From: Aurifilum marmelostoma
Taxonomy: Eukaryota; Ascomycota; Sordariomycetes; Diaporthales; Cryphonectriaceae
Reading direction: 5' to 3'
DNA: 64,000 nt
NCBI GenBank assembly: GCA_027559495.1
Contig: JAMXSV010000002.1
Location: 124,001 to 188,000, forward strand
How positions within the stretch are numbered: position 1 is the first letter of the stretch; each line of letters begins with the position of its first letter. The translations under genes and the position numbers were made by a program. Shown in pieces: positions 21,621 through 31,511 of this stretch. The notes below the pieces were generated by a model. It saw only the letters and a program-made list of their open reading frames with translations, was not told where the DNA came from and ran no database searches.

Positions 21621-24569
21621 TCAAGAGAGCCGAGGTGGGCTCTTCCAGCGCCCCCTCTCCGTATGCCACCATGCGTCCTCGCCATACTTGTCCGCCACAG
21701 ACCTGTTATAGTCATACGAGTTCCACCGGCCCGTACATCCATCGATCACCCTAGCCGCATCGCCAGTGCCGCCATCTCTAATGCTCTTGCTGCTGCTGCT
21801 CTTCTTCACCTTGTCCCTTCCCTCAAGCCCTGCGCCACCAGAGCCTGCGACACAGCCCGTCCCGAACCCGGCGCCGCTGCGCGATGCAACATCACCCTTC
21901 TTGCACAGATCCTCTCCGCCATCTGAGAGCAGATCCGCAATACCGACCAGCCCGCCACGCTCGTCCGTCCCGCCCTCATCCGGCGTCAGCAGGTATGTGA
22001 TCTTGCTTGTAACATCGCCCATATACGCCGCCAGCCCGAACGACTCGAGTACAACCCCCTTCTCATCCTCAATATTCACCTCGATCCGGGGAACCTGCCG
22101 TGCCGCCTCAAGTCTCGCCTGGGCCGCGAGTCGGGCCTGGTGGAGATCACTGCCTGCATCGCGCCTATGACCACCAAAGGCCTTGCCGCTGTCTCTCGTG
22201 TCGGAGGATAGACGACCGTCCAGATCGTACATGGCGCTGGAGTCCGCTGCGTTGCTGCCGTTGTTTATAGCCTTGTTGGAATTGGTAGGGCCGCCCTTGC
22301 TGCTGCTGCTGAAGCTGTTGGCAGATGCGTGGGAGGGCCGTGCGCCGCCTGGTGTCGACGACGAAGCCTGGTTAACTAGGCCGGGCCGGATCCTGTCTCC
22401 AAGGAGCTCAATCCGCTCCTTAGGCCGGCAGAGGGCCTGAAACAGACCACCGGCATCGCAGGGCGTACGAAGGAAGCTTAGGTTGGGAAACCCGTTTGCA
22501 GCGATGCTTCGTGAGAGGAGGGTATCGGCCCTGGTTGGGCCAGCGCTACCTGCGCCGTCTCCGCTCCGGTCGGTGTTCAGCCCGCTCTCGAAGATGTCCC
22601 AGTGGAGCATCTTCAGGGATTGTGACGCAATATAAGGCATGAAGCAGAACAAGTCATCGTCAGGTATGGGTGCCGAAGCCTGTACCAGGCTGAATGCGGT
22701 GAGACTCGAGAGGTTGGAAAGAATTCGGACGATGGCAGGGAGGGAGTCGACATTTTGGTGAATCAAGGTCAGAGTCTCAAGCTGCTTGGCTGAATCGTGT
22801 GTCGCAAACGTGGTCAGACCGGCAGTGGTCACACCAGGGCAACGCGAGATGCCGAGTCTCTTCAGAGGTCTTGGCAGGGCCAGCAGGGAATCATCGTTGA
22901 AGGATACCGCAGGAATGTCTGACAGGTACAGTGACTGCAGCGAGGGCAAATAGGTGAGGCTAACGGTGAGGAGGCCGTTGGGGGTGTAAAGGTTTGCGCC
23001 AGGAAGACAATGAATCGTCAGGTGAGACAATTCGGTCCATTCCGTATGCTGACGGACGAATCGATTGGCGGCCTGGACTGGTAGGTAATTGAGAGCATGT
23101 GAGGGACGTCTAGGTCCCACTGGCGGTGAAGCATGTCTGGACTGTGGACGGCCCTTGGTTTTCGAGAGCCGTGCCTGTTGCTGACCCTCTGGCTCAGCTG
23201 GTTCTGCGTCGACAACCCAGGTCATCTCCTTGAGCTTTGTTCTGGTCGACAAGGCATGAAATACCCGGCTGTCGCTGTGGTTGTAGGTAGGGTGAAAGCC
23301 TTGTAGCCGTTCTAGGTTTGGACATGCCATCACGACAGAGGCCACAATGTCGTGATAGGCCCCAGGTTCTAGAGGAGCCTCGTCTGCAAGAGCTGGTACC
23401 TTGAGGGCGCGAACGGTCGAGGCGATCTTGGGGTTCGACCGCAGGGTTCTTCGAAGGAGAACCAACCTCGTAGAGTAAACGCCCTTGTACTTTTTTCTCT
23501 GCACAGCGCTGTCTGGGCCTACCAGCTGAATCTCCTCGTACAGCACGGCCCTGGCAGCGTAGAGCAACCGCCTGTTACACACAGCGATCGAACAGCAGTC
23601 TCGCATCCAGCATGTGGCACAGCTACTGCCTCTCTCCGCATCCGTCAGATGGAGTACTTTGAGGTGATCCAGGATCATCCGCAGCACCTCGTCAGGTATC
23701 CTCGTGAAGGTTTCATTGGGGCCTGGTCTCATTGCACGGGTCTGTTTGAGCATCTCTGGCCGTCGCTGCTGCCACGCAGATCCTGAGTGGCGATATGGCA
23801 TCGTCGGCTGTGCGCGGAACGAGGAAGAAGTCGAAAACTCCTGTTCTGCTGACATAGGACCCCAACTCATAGCCCGCATCCGGCCTTGGTCGTTCATGGC
23901 CGAGTCGAAAGATTGGAACGGCTCAGAGCGACGATTTTCGTTCATCTCGGCCAGCTTTGTAGGGTTGGTGAGGCGTTGGGGCCTGGCATACGTCTGTGGT
24001 CGCCTCATCGGTGCCTTCCCAGCGCCCTGTGAACTGTCGATATCGTCGTATATATTCTCGTAGGAGGGCGATGCTGCGACATGGGAGCTAAGGTCGGGCA
24101 GGGAGTCGCTGGTTCTGACCATCCTAAGAGGCGATTGGATTCTGTTATTCAGGGACGCAGCGACATGAGCCGCAAAAGCCTGTGATGTCCGCTGGTCGGG
24201 TTGATAGGTCATGGTGCGAGGTCTCATGGTGGGTGTCGTGGCAGTGCTGTTGGCCCGATCGCCTGCCGCCGCTGCTGTGCCTCTCGAGGCCAAGTCTCCT
24301 CCCCCACTGCTGCTGCAGCTGCAGCTCTGGGGTCTCTCATCCGCACGTCCATTCGCTCCAGCCCACATGGAGGTGTCTCCACCGCTGCCGCCGCTGCTGG
24401 TCTGGGGCCGCCGTCTTGCATCGTTCTCGGAGAAGACGCTCTGGCCCATTCCATCCGTCCGACTGCGCCTGCGCTTCATGAGATCATCCCATGAGCCTAC
24501 CGTCGGCGGTCTCTGCGCCATCGACACCGGCCGTGGCCTTTCAACTGCCGCCATCTCCTCCGCAGTCAT
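21621..24569 (-). CDS. Large F-box protein with leucine-rich-like repeats
   Basis: Single-exon gene of 982 residues. The first 285 or so residues are Ser/Pro/Gln/Arg-rich and probably disordered. An F-box-like motif follows near residue 290 (RIPDEVLRMILDHLKVLHL), with a Cys-rich insert SSCATCWMRDCCSIAVCNRR and a helix LLYAARAVLYEEIQLVGP typical of fungal F-box proteins. The central part has repeated Leu-patterned units (LSHLTIHCLPGANLYT, LQSLYLSDIPAVSF, LKRLGISRCPGVTTAGL), consistent with LRRs that bind substrates. The likely role is the substrate receptor of an SCF ubiquitin ligase; the substrate is unknown. The C-terminal third is again Ser/Gly-rich and ends near DAWWHTERGRWKSP. Confidence 0.85.
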   Translation of the reverse strand: MTAEEMAAVERPRPVSMAQRPPTVGSWDDLMKRRRSRTDGMGQSVFSENDARRRPQTSSGGSGGDTSMWAGANGRADERPQSCSCSSSGGGDLASRGTAAAAGDRANSTATTPTMRPRTMTYQPDQRTSQAFAAHVAASLNNRIQSPLRMVRTSDSLPDLSSHVAASPSYENIYDDIDSSQGAGKAPMRRPQTYARPQRLTNPTKLAEMNENRRSEPFQSFDSAMNDQGRMRAMSWGPMSAEQEFSTSSSFRAQPTMPYRHSGSAWQQRRPEMLKQTRAMRPGPNETFTRIPDEVLRMILDHLKVLHLTDAERGSSCATCWMRDCCSIAVCNRRLLYAARAVLYEEIQLVGPDSAVQRKKYKGVYSTRLVLLRRTLRSNPKIASTVRALKVPALADEAPLEPGAYHDIVASVVMACPNLERLQGFHPTYNHSDSRVFHALSTRTKLKEMTWVVDAEPAEPEGQQQARLSKTKGRPQSRHASPPVGPRRPSHALNYLPVQAANRFVRQHTEWTELSHLTIHCLPGANLYTPNGLLTVSLTYLPSLQSLYLSDIPAVSFNDDSLLALPRPLKRLGISRCPGVTTAGLTTFATHDSAKQLETLTLIHQNVDSLPAIVRILSNLSSLTAFSLVQASAPIPDDDLFCFMPYIASQSLKMLHWDIFESGLNTDRSGDGAGSAGPTRADTLLSRSIAANGFPNLSFLRTPCDAGGLFQALCRPKERIELLGDRIRPGLVNQASSSTPGGARPSHASANSFSSSSKGGPTNSNKAINNGSNAADSSAMYDLDGRLSSDTRDSGKAFGGHRRDAGSDLHQARLAAQARLEAARQVPRIEVNIEDEKGVVLESFGLAAYMGDVTSKITYLLTPDEGGTDERGGLVGIADLLSDGGEDLCKKGDVASRSGAGFGTGCVAGSGGAGLEGRDKVKKSSSSKSIRDGGTGDAARVIDGCTGRWNSYDYNRSVADKYGEDAWWHTERGRWKSPPRLS

Positions 24570-27061
24570 AGCCCCTTGAGCGAAAGTCCCTTACACCAGA
24601 CTAGTCAAACCCAGCAGTTATGATAAAATGGATCTCTTATCTTCCTCGAGAAGAATTTTGGCTTTGGCAGCCCCTGGTCTTGTCCACGTAGATTGGGGGC
24701 TGCAGTATGCAGGTGTCAGCCCTTGCTTTTGAGAGAGACGTGCTGATGAGAGAGCTGAAGGGAACCCGAGAGCGCGACTGGGGTATCCGTTGAATTAAAG
24801 AAAAGGAAAAGGGCTGAAGTTGAAGGCCGGCGTCAGGCGATGACTACTAGTGAGTAGTAGTAACACTGTAGCTGAGCAATTTAGATCCAGGCGGCTCTGC
24901 GCGAGCCCGAGCCCAGCCCAGCCTCGCTCGCACCGTAAGAAATGGTCGGTCTGTGGTGAGAATTATTGGCGGTCGGGTTCCCCAAGAGCTCCCACTGCAT
25001 ATCCTCCGTGATCAGCTGTAGCCACAGCAAGCCCACTCCAAAGTCCGTTGTCAGAAAAGGGTACGAGGATAGGCCAGCCTTATACCGGGAATTTAGATGC
25101 GAAGGGGGAGGAAAGAGGGGGCGTCTGAAAGAGACAGGCGAGGTTGCGGAAACCAAGCACGAGAGAAGTCAAAGTGAACGGGTAAGAAAAGAAGGTACAG
25201 TCTAAAAAGAAAAATGAGAGTAATTAGGTGCGGAACAAACAAACATCGCCATATCGGTACCTGGCGGTAACAATCCACTCCGAGCGAGGGAAACTAAAAC
25301 CTGCTGTGTGCCTGCAACAGTGGGGACGCTCCGTGGGGGGAGTGCAGATATCGATCCAAGGTACTATGGTACAGTAGTAAATAAGATGACCAGTGAGCGA
25401 CCAGCCTATGAAGATCAACACACACTACTCGTCAGCCAACCATGTCTGCCACCCTCCTTTGCCGTGTCTCTTGCTCAGGGTCGATCACAGCCATTGTGCA
25501 AACCTTGCCTGTGTTGGATGCGTGTTTCCGAGCAGCAGACGTGGCAGTAAAACAGCAAGAGTGCTGCTTGCGCCTCTTATCTTGGTAACACTTTCATACT
25601 GTGTAGGCGAGAGCAGCGCTTGCGCGGCCTGCCCCTGGAAAGCTTTGCATATCGGCACCTGGCAGCTTGGGCAGGCCACAACGATTAGTTCCTTGGTAAA
25701 ACAGTGGCTCTTCTTTGCCAACATCATCATCCACTTGGGACGTTGGGCCTAACAGGTGTTCTCCTGTCCAAGCTTTCATGGCGCACTCAAGCATACTTTT
25801 CTCTCAGGCGGGTTCGGTGCTGATGTGCGCCTTTTAGCACTGCCGCTAACATTGGGCTCATCGCCCTCTCCAGCCGCTCACACGAGAGAGAGGAAGAAAG
25901 GGGGCCGGGGCGCAAAACTGGGTCAAATTGGCAAGCCAAACCACCCGATGCATCCGCTGACGACGGATTTAGTTAACGGTGAGACGCCACGTGCTAAAAA
26001 GAGCGAACCCGCCAGCCCTTTTTGAGGTTTTAAAGAAAAAAACAAAAAACTGGGAAATTAACGTCTGGGCAAAACAGATCCTGTTCTGCATACTCACTTA
26101 TGCAAAGTACGATTCATGATCGGTTGTGAAGAGAGAGAGAACATAAAAGACGCGGATCACCCTCTTACACGAACACCTGTGCCTATCGAGAGATGCACAT
26201 ATGGAGTTCCCAGGTCTAGGTGCAGTCTAGACAGCATCATGGTGAAACAGACCAAACACGGGTCGATCGAGAGAGATTTGGCAGTCAAGATTGCAAAGTC
26301 GTAATACCTGTCACATGGTAAATAGCAGCAGTTTCAGAACGAACCACCCCCAAAGGACGCCAGCAAGGCGTGCCAATCGGATGCCTGGGCATATTCCTCC
26401 AGCCAGCAGCCGCGCAGCCGAAGCCGAAGGTGTCCTTGGGTAGGACTAGGCTTAGACGGCTGTCCTGGCCTGTCGATCAGGGGTCCAGAGTCGTATTGCA
26501 GTTGGGGCCTGAGAACGACGGCTTCACGTCATCACTTTGTAGTATGTATTTAGTGGAAAAGCCGCTTCGCGTCTCTTGTTCACACGTCACAGATCATAAC
26601 CGGAGATGCCCTACAGAACCCCCCCCCCAAAACAAAAAGGAAAGTGTGTGGGAAAGAAAGAAAAAGAGAGAAAAAAAAAGGGGGGGGGGGGGAGGGGGGC
26701 GTCGATTCGTATTCTTACGCGCGCAATTCATGGACTCACGTGGCGCGCAGAAATTGGCGACGACAATGAAAGCCGAAGTCAGCAATAAAACTCACCACTT
26801 GGGCTTTGTGCTGATTCTGCCCGCGGTCTCTCGCGCCATCAGAATGGCCTCTCCGCTATGGGATTACTGCTCTCTGGCGTTCTCGGTATGTCGGACTTCT
26901 CAGCCCTCTTCAACTGGGGCTCTTGCGGATTTGATGGGATAATACGAGCCGTAATCTACTGCCTGTACAGCCACGATACGGCCCAAGACAGCACAGGCAG
27001 CCCTGGAAGAGCCTGTGTGGCGGTCTGCCGCTTGATTTTGTCTTGAGTCGCGAGTACGGAA
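24570..27061. other. Intergenic region upstream of F-box gene
   Basis: No supported gene in about 2.5 kb. It holds the F-box promoter and leader, a poly-C (26619-26628) next to an A-rich and poly-G (26680-26692) block, and short frames without domains. Confidence 0.45.
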
Positions 27062-27357
27062 CCCCGGTCTTTGATGGGGCGTCTAATTATCCTGTGTCAA
27101 TATGCTAGTTGTTGCCTCTCGTCAGCTTGCTTCCGCTCCTCACGCTCAATGATCGTCGCCGCTGTTACTATTTCGACAGCCTTGGCTGATTACCGTCTGT
27201 CTATCATCGTCTCTTCAGCGAGTAGTTGTAGCTTCCTGCTACTTTCTTTCTATATTTCTTTGAATGTGTTCTCTATGCCGCTCCATAGTCACACTGTATG
27301 TTTTAGCCCAAGTCGTATCAGTGTCAGCGGCTTATCTTTCTGCCCAAGTAATGTCCG
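27062..27357 (-). pseudogene. Decayed coding relic, coiled-coil-like
   Basis: On the minus strand one frame reads as a charged helical protein (for example KESSRKLQLLAEETMIDRR and IEREERKQADERQQLAY) but is broken by four stop codons. Each stop could come from a sense codon by a C-to-T change: TAG from CAG, TAA from CAA, and TGA from CGA twice. The composition of the broken frame is unlike random intergenic sequence. Family unknown. The call rests on composition and on the pattern of stops only, so confidence is low. Confidence 0.35.
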
Positions 27358-28649
27358 AACATCGTTGGTTGGAAGACAGTTGGCCCACAAATATACTGCA
27401 TTGCACTCGATAGGATGATGCCTCAGCCCAGTATCAGTACCCTACTTGAGCACGTACGTTTCAAGACACAAGTCGCAACGCAGGCCAGGACTGGGGGCTG
27501 TTGGGCAGCATCCACACTGAAAACGCCGGGAATGACACCTAGAGGGTATTGCTGAGTTGGGGATGGAAGAGATATAAGAAGTATCGAAGAGATATGCTAT
27601 CCGATATATGCATCGTGATGAGTGTTCCCCTCCCAGACAGACTTCCCAAGGAGTGTGGGACCTGAAATGAGGTAGGTGCGTGCATACCCTCCACACATAC
27701 AGCTCAAGATTGGCCAATTGAGCATCCCTACATAAGCACACATGGAGTCGTTTATCGTAGGTAAGTATTCATGGAACATAGCTCATCTATTGTCCGTTCC
27801 GTGCAGCCTTCCCTAGACGTAGACCACATCAGGACCTGTAGCTTTTCCAGATTCAATGTTTTACTACTGACCACAGGCTCTATCTAAATCTGCGGTCTTG
27901 ACAAAAGGACTCACTACACTATCTCGTCAGTTTCAACCGTTACTGCACCCTAGCGTTCTCAATGTCGAGTGTGGGGTGTCATCGGAAACGCATCACATAA
28001 GTTGGCATAATCCGTGTCTAAGGCTTTAATAAAGGTCTCGCTCACGATGCGCCTATTTTGACACTTTGTACTCGATCGAGCAAGCTAGCCAGCGTATCAT
28101 CAATAACAACCGCAAGGCAGCAATCTGCCGTATATGGGAGCACTTTCATAATAGTGGTAAGAGCCAAAGGGGAGGGGGTTTGGTCTATTTTCTGCTTCCC
28201 ACTAATAATTAGCAAGTTGATAACGAACTTTCAAAGCTGCCACTAATGCAACCCTACCATCAGAAGTAGCAAATCGTCAATGGATAGGCCCCTTTCTATA
28301 TGGCAGAAATTTCTTTCACTATGGCGCCTTTACATCATTCCAAATAATTTGACAATGTCTCCTAGTGGCCCCGCGATATCCTTCTCAGTCCATTCCTTCT
28401 TCGTGAGCGGGACTTGCATATAGTAGGCATGCATGGGAAATTAGATATTTCCTGCGTGGCCTCCATATTCTCTGTTACTAATATCCATCTTTCTTTATAA
28501 CTCCTCAGGTCTTAAAGAAACCATCAATGCGCAACGGCAACGACTACGAGGCTCGGACCTCCCTAGATGGCGATGGTGCCACAGATGAGTGATGGTGCAG
28601 AGTAGAGATAGGCGTCGGCCATTTCTAGCCTGCCCGTGTGGCATTGTCG
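27358..28649. other. Gene-poor AT-richer intergenic
   Basis: No supported gene. Composition is more AT-rich than around the housekeeping genes. Frames are short and without domain resemblance. Confidence 0.4.
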
Positions 28650-29583
28650 TGATCGCCTCCTGGAGTGGTGCCCTTGTGCTGTTACGCACATGCGATGCCC
28701 AACTGATGGATAATGCTTTCATGACCGATGTCAGTCAGGCCCTACCAGCCATGCAGAAGGACTTGAAGCTCCGCCTTCCTGCTTCACCTACATTGTCATC
28801 TTCAGCGCGCTATAGGGGACTAGGACTGCCATGACGGCCCCCAGCACCGTCGGACTGATCTGGGATGATATCGTGTTCAGGGTGCCAACCCTAGCCTTGA
28901 CGACTTTTGGCTTAGCTGGAGCTATGGGGTGGTCTTGTAAGGGCATGATATTTGGTGGAATTCTTACATCCTCGCTCATTTAGCGCTAACATCTCTCGCG
29001 TGGCCACGGTATAACTAGCATCCTCGGCACGCTCGGCTGGTACTGCTTGCCCAGGGTTTAAAGGATGGTCATACCAAGCCGGAGCTCGATCTCCTTGGGC
29101 GGACCGGTCTACCAAGGACTGTTACTCCTCAGCCTCGTGCACTCCAGAGGTGAGTCACAGGGCGGAATAAGACGGAAGGGCATTCTTGCCAATGGGTGCC
29201 ATAGGCTTTCATATGTAGTCTGGGCACGTCGCAGGCCCTGGGAGAATAGTTCAACACCTAGTGGATTTCTGTCACGGCATGATCGTTCGTGCTCTGACCC
29301 TTATTCCTCGGCCGTGATGAAGCCGGGCAACGTCAACTTCCAGGGACATAACTTGACCACCACAGTCCTTGTGGCAGGCCCAAGAATCGTCTACTGCACC
29401 ACTACCATGGACCTACTGACATCTGTGCTGGCTAGTGCTGAGTATCTCTGCAGAGGCATGATGAATACCGCCTTCCAATTTGGCAGCAGTGTTGGGCCTG
29501 CCTCGTCCATCTCTGTAGTCCAGGCTGTCGACATCAGCAAAAGTCACATTGATCTCCGGCAACGAGGGACTGGGTGTCGGTGA
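28650..29583 (+). pseudogene. Decayed DHA2-type MFS transporter
   Basis: Pieces of a 14-TM drug:H+ antiporter-like protein appear in order but in shifting frames. A TM1-like piece ends with QALPAMQKDLKL (about 28670-28773). Next come GTRTAMTAPSTVGLI and LALTTFGLAGAMG with GGILTSSLI (about 28800-28980). A GLLLLSLVHSRGESQGG piece (about 29110-29165) resembles the TM6-7 region. GMMNTAFQFGSSVGPASS and VVQAVDISKSH (about 29455-29550) match the TM13-14 region. Most of the middle is missing. In-frame stops fit point decay: TAG where ALQG would be expected (CAG) and TAG where SSLIWR would be expected (TGG). The gene is clearly non-functional; original substrate unknown. Confidence 0.6.
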
Positions 29584-31346
29584 GTCGTCGGTCTTGCTAG
29601 TATGGAGATGTTGGCGAGCATCGCTGATGTTGAGGACAGAAGGCATCATGTTGATGGATTTGTAATGGCACATTGAATGAAGAGTCAAAGAAGAGTAGTC
29701 CTTGCTTATAATTAGGGTCACCTTTCTTTCCGTAATTAAGGACGCGTTGCTGTAGATCAATAAAATCTAGATGGCGAAACCAATATTGGCATGTAACATA
29801 CTGGATTTGACTGCTTAAACAAGAACTTACAGAAATTAATAATCCAAAGATTTCGAAATACAAAAAGAAGGCATCATTGCCTAGTCTCTCAGGCCTGACA
29901 GAGTCAAACATCCCATCTCATGGGATACTGACCCGCACAACCAGTAAGTAATAATAGCTCACAACACACTTTCGTTTTTCAAAGTCAGATCCGGACAGTA
30001 TTCAAAAACCCATATGAATCCAAGCCAGCCCTCGTGTTCTTCATTTGCACTAGACAGTGCACGTCGAAGTATTCTTGTAAATGTATCTTGGATCCCTTCT
30101 TTCATAGGTTGACTGCTATTGCCTTCGTTTAGTCTCTAAAGCGCATATCCAATATCAGCTATCGGCCCACATTACTCAAATATGCTATAGAGATGGGTAG
30201 TACCGCACGTAGACACTAATTAAAGATCGTCATGCTTGCATCCGATGAGGAGCCCCATGAGCTCATATGACATGCCACTCTCTGGATGTTGGTCGAGTCT
30301 CGAAAGCTCTCGGCTTTTGCTGGCATCTTGACTTAATCGAAACACACACATCCATGAATCATTCTTCCTGCCAGACAACGACAAATATGAACTCGAGTCA
30401 GTAAGTGATCTTATCGCCTTGCTGTGGCCGTGGGGCAGAGATTAGTTCCGTTCTATTGAGCTTTTCTGCCTGCCATCTTGATATTTCGGATCCGCATCCT
30501 CTCCATCCATACATCCTGAGGCTCCCCGCCACCTCTCCTTTCCTCCGCAATTAAACCGAAAGTGATAAAGTTTTTCTTTTTTGTTGCCAATGGAACATCT
30601 AGCTTTTTGCCCCGAGCCCAAAAGCCCGCCCCGAAAACTCCACGCCGTGACACCAAGAAGAAAAAAAAATGAAATTTTCGAGTGAGACCAGAACATGCGC
30701 CTTGAGGATTGTGGACCAGATAATTTAGTCAGGCCGAGAGGGGTTCTCCAGGTGGTGAATTTGATGAAGAGAACCCCACAACTGATCTCGATGAAAGACG
30801 TCGAAATCGTCCGTGGCTGGTGAGGAAAAAAGGTGTGATGTTCGTACTCTCAAGGTGAACTGAAGTTTTGCTGGTAATAAAAAAAAAAGAGAAAAAAAAG
30901 AAAAAAAAGAACAATGAAAAAAGATTTCCGACCGAAAGCACCGCGTGGCCCACCAATAACAAATTGGGCTCAAGAATATGTTTTGTGTTTTATCAAGACG
31001 TCGATAGCCACATAAGCATGGGCCTATCATTCCCAGTGGACCACGTGCATTTTGTGCCCGCTTGTTTCGACATAATTATTGATATTGTCGTCTCTGAGTC
31101 TCCCTCGCAGTGCTCTCCTAGTCGAGTTAGACACGGATAGTATGAGTCGTCAAGTGCGTTGCCGTGGTTGCGTTTCCCTTGTCTGCTGGCGGCCGCCGGA
31201 CTAGCGAGAGTCTCTGAAAGAAAAGGTGGTCCCGTCTGGTCTGTGTGCCGCCGATAGTAGGGATTTTTCTTTGTTCTTTGGTAGGGGAAGGGTTACAAGA
31301 GACTTGTACGGTGGCCGGTGGCGGGCGTTCTTGTTTTTTTGGGCCC
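29584..31346. other. Gene-poor intergenic
   Basis: No supported gene. Contains A-rich tracts at 30661-30669 and about 30870-30910 whose translations give only low-complexity frames. AT-rich between 29700 and 30400. Confidence 0.4.
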
Positions 31347-31511
31347 TCATGAGTGGCACAACGGGCACCTGCCCGGCTGCACTATAAATCTCTCATGAGG
31401 ACCCTGGGGACATTTCTTTGACTTGTCGCCGTCCATGGATGTGCGGATGAAGTGCAAGCCGGGGTCGTTGCAGTTTTCATAAATGTAGTAATTCTTTGTG
31501 ACATTGCACAT
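31347..31511 (-). CDS. Conserved-looking small Cys-rich protein
   Basis: A 54-residue open frame starting MCNVTKNYYIYENC and ending VQPGRCPLCHS. Cys residues are at 2, 14, 34, 49 and 52; the two ends (early Cys, final CPLC) suggest a small metal-binding or disulphide fold. The pattern NYYIYxxCxDPGLHF, CPQGPHERFIV and a C-terminal CPxC resembles a family of small uncharacterised fungal proteins that I recall but cannot name. The ATG at 31511 was chosen because the longer in-frame extension (to 31715) is a Ser/Pro/Phe-rich translation of CT-repeat DNA typical of a fungal leader. Function unknown. It stands alone in a gene-poor region. Confidence 0.6.
   Translation of the reverse strand: MCNVTKNYYIYENCNDPGLHFIRTSMDGDKSKKCPQGPHERFIVQPGRCPLCHS

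Noticed and set aside
26370..26942. 190-codon + frame
   Set aside because: Passes through A- and G-homopolymers and has no family resemblance; length is explained by low-complexity DNA.
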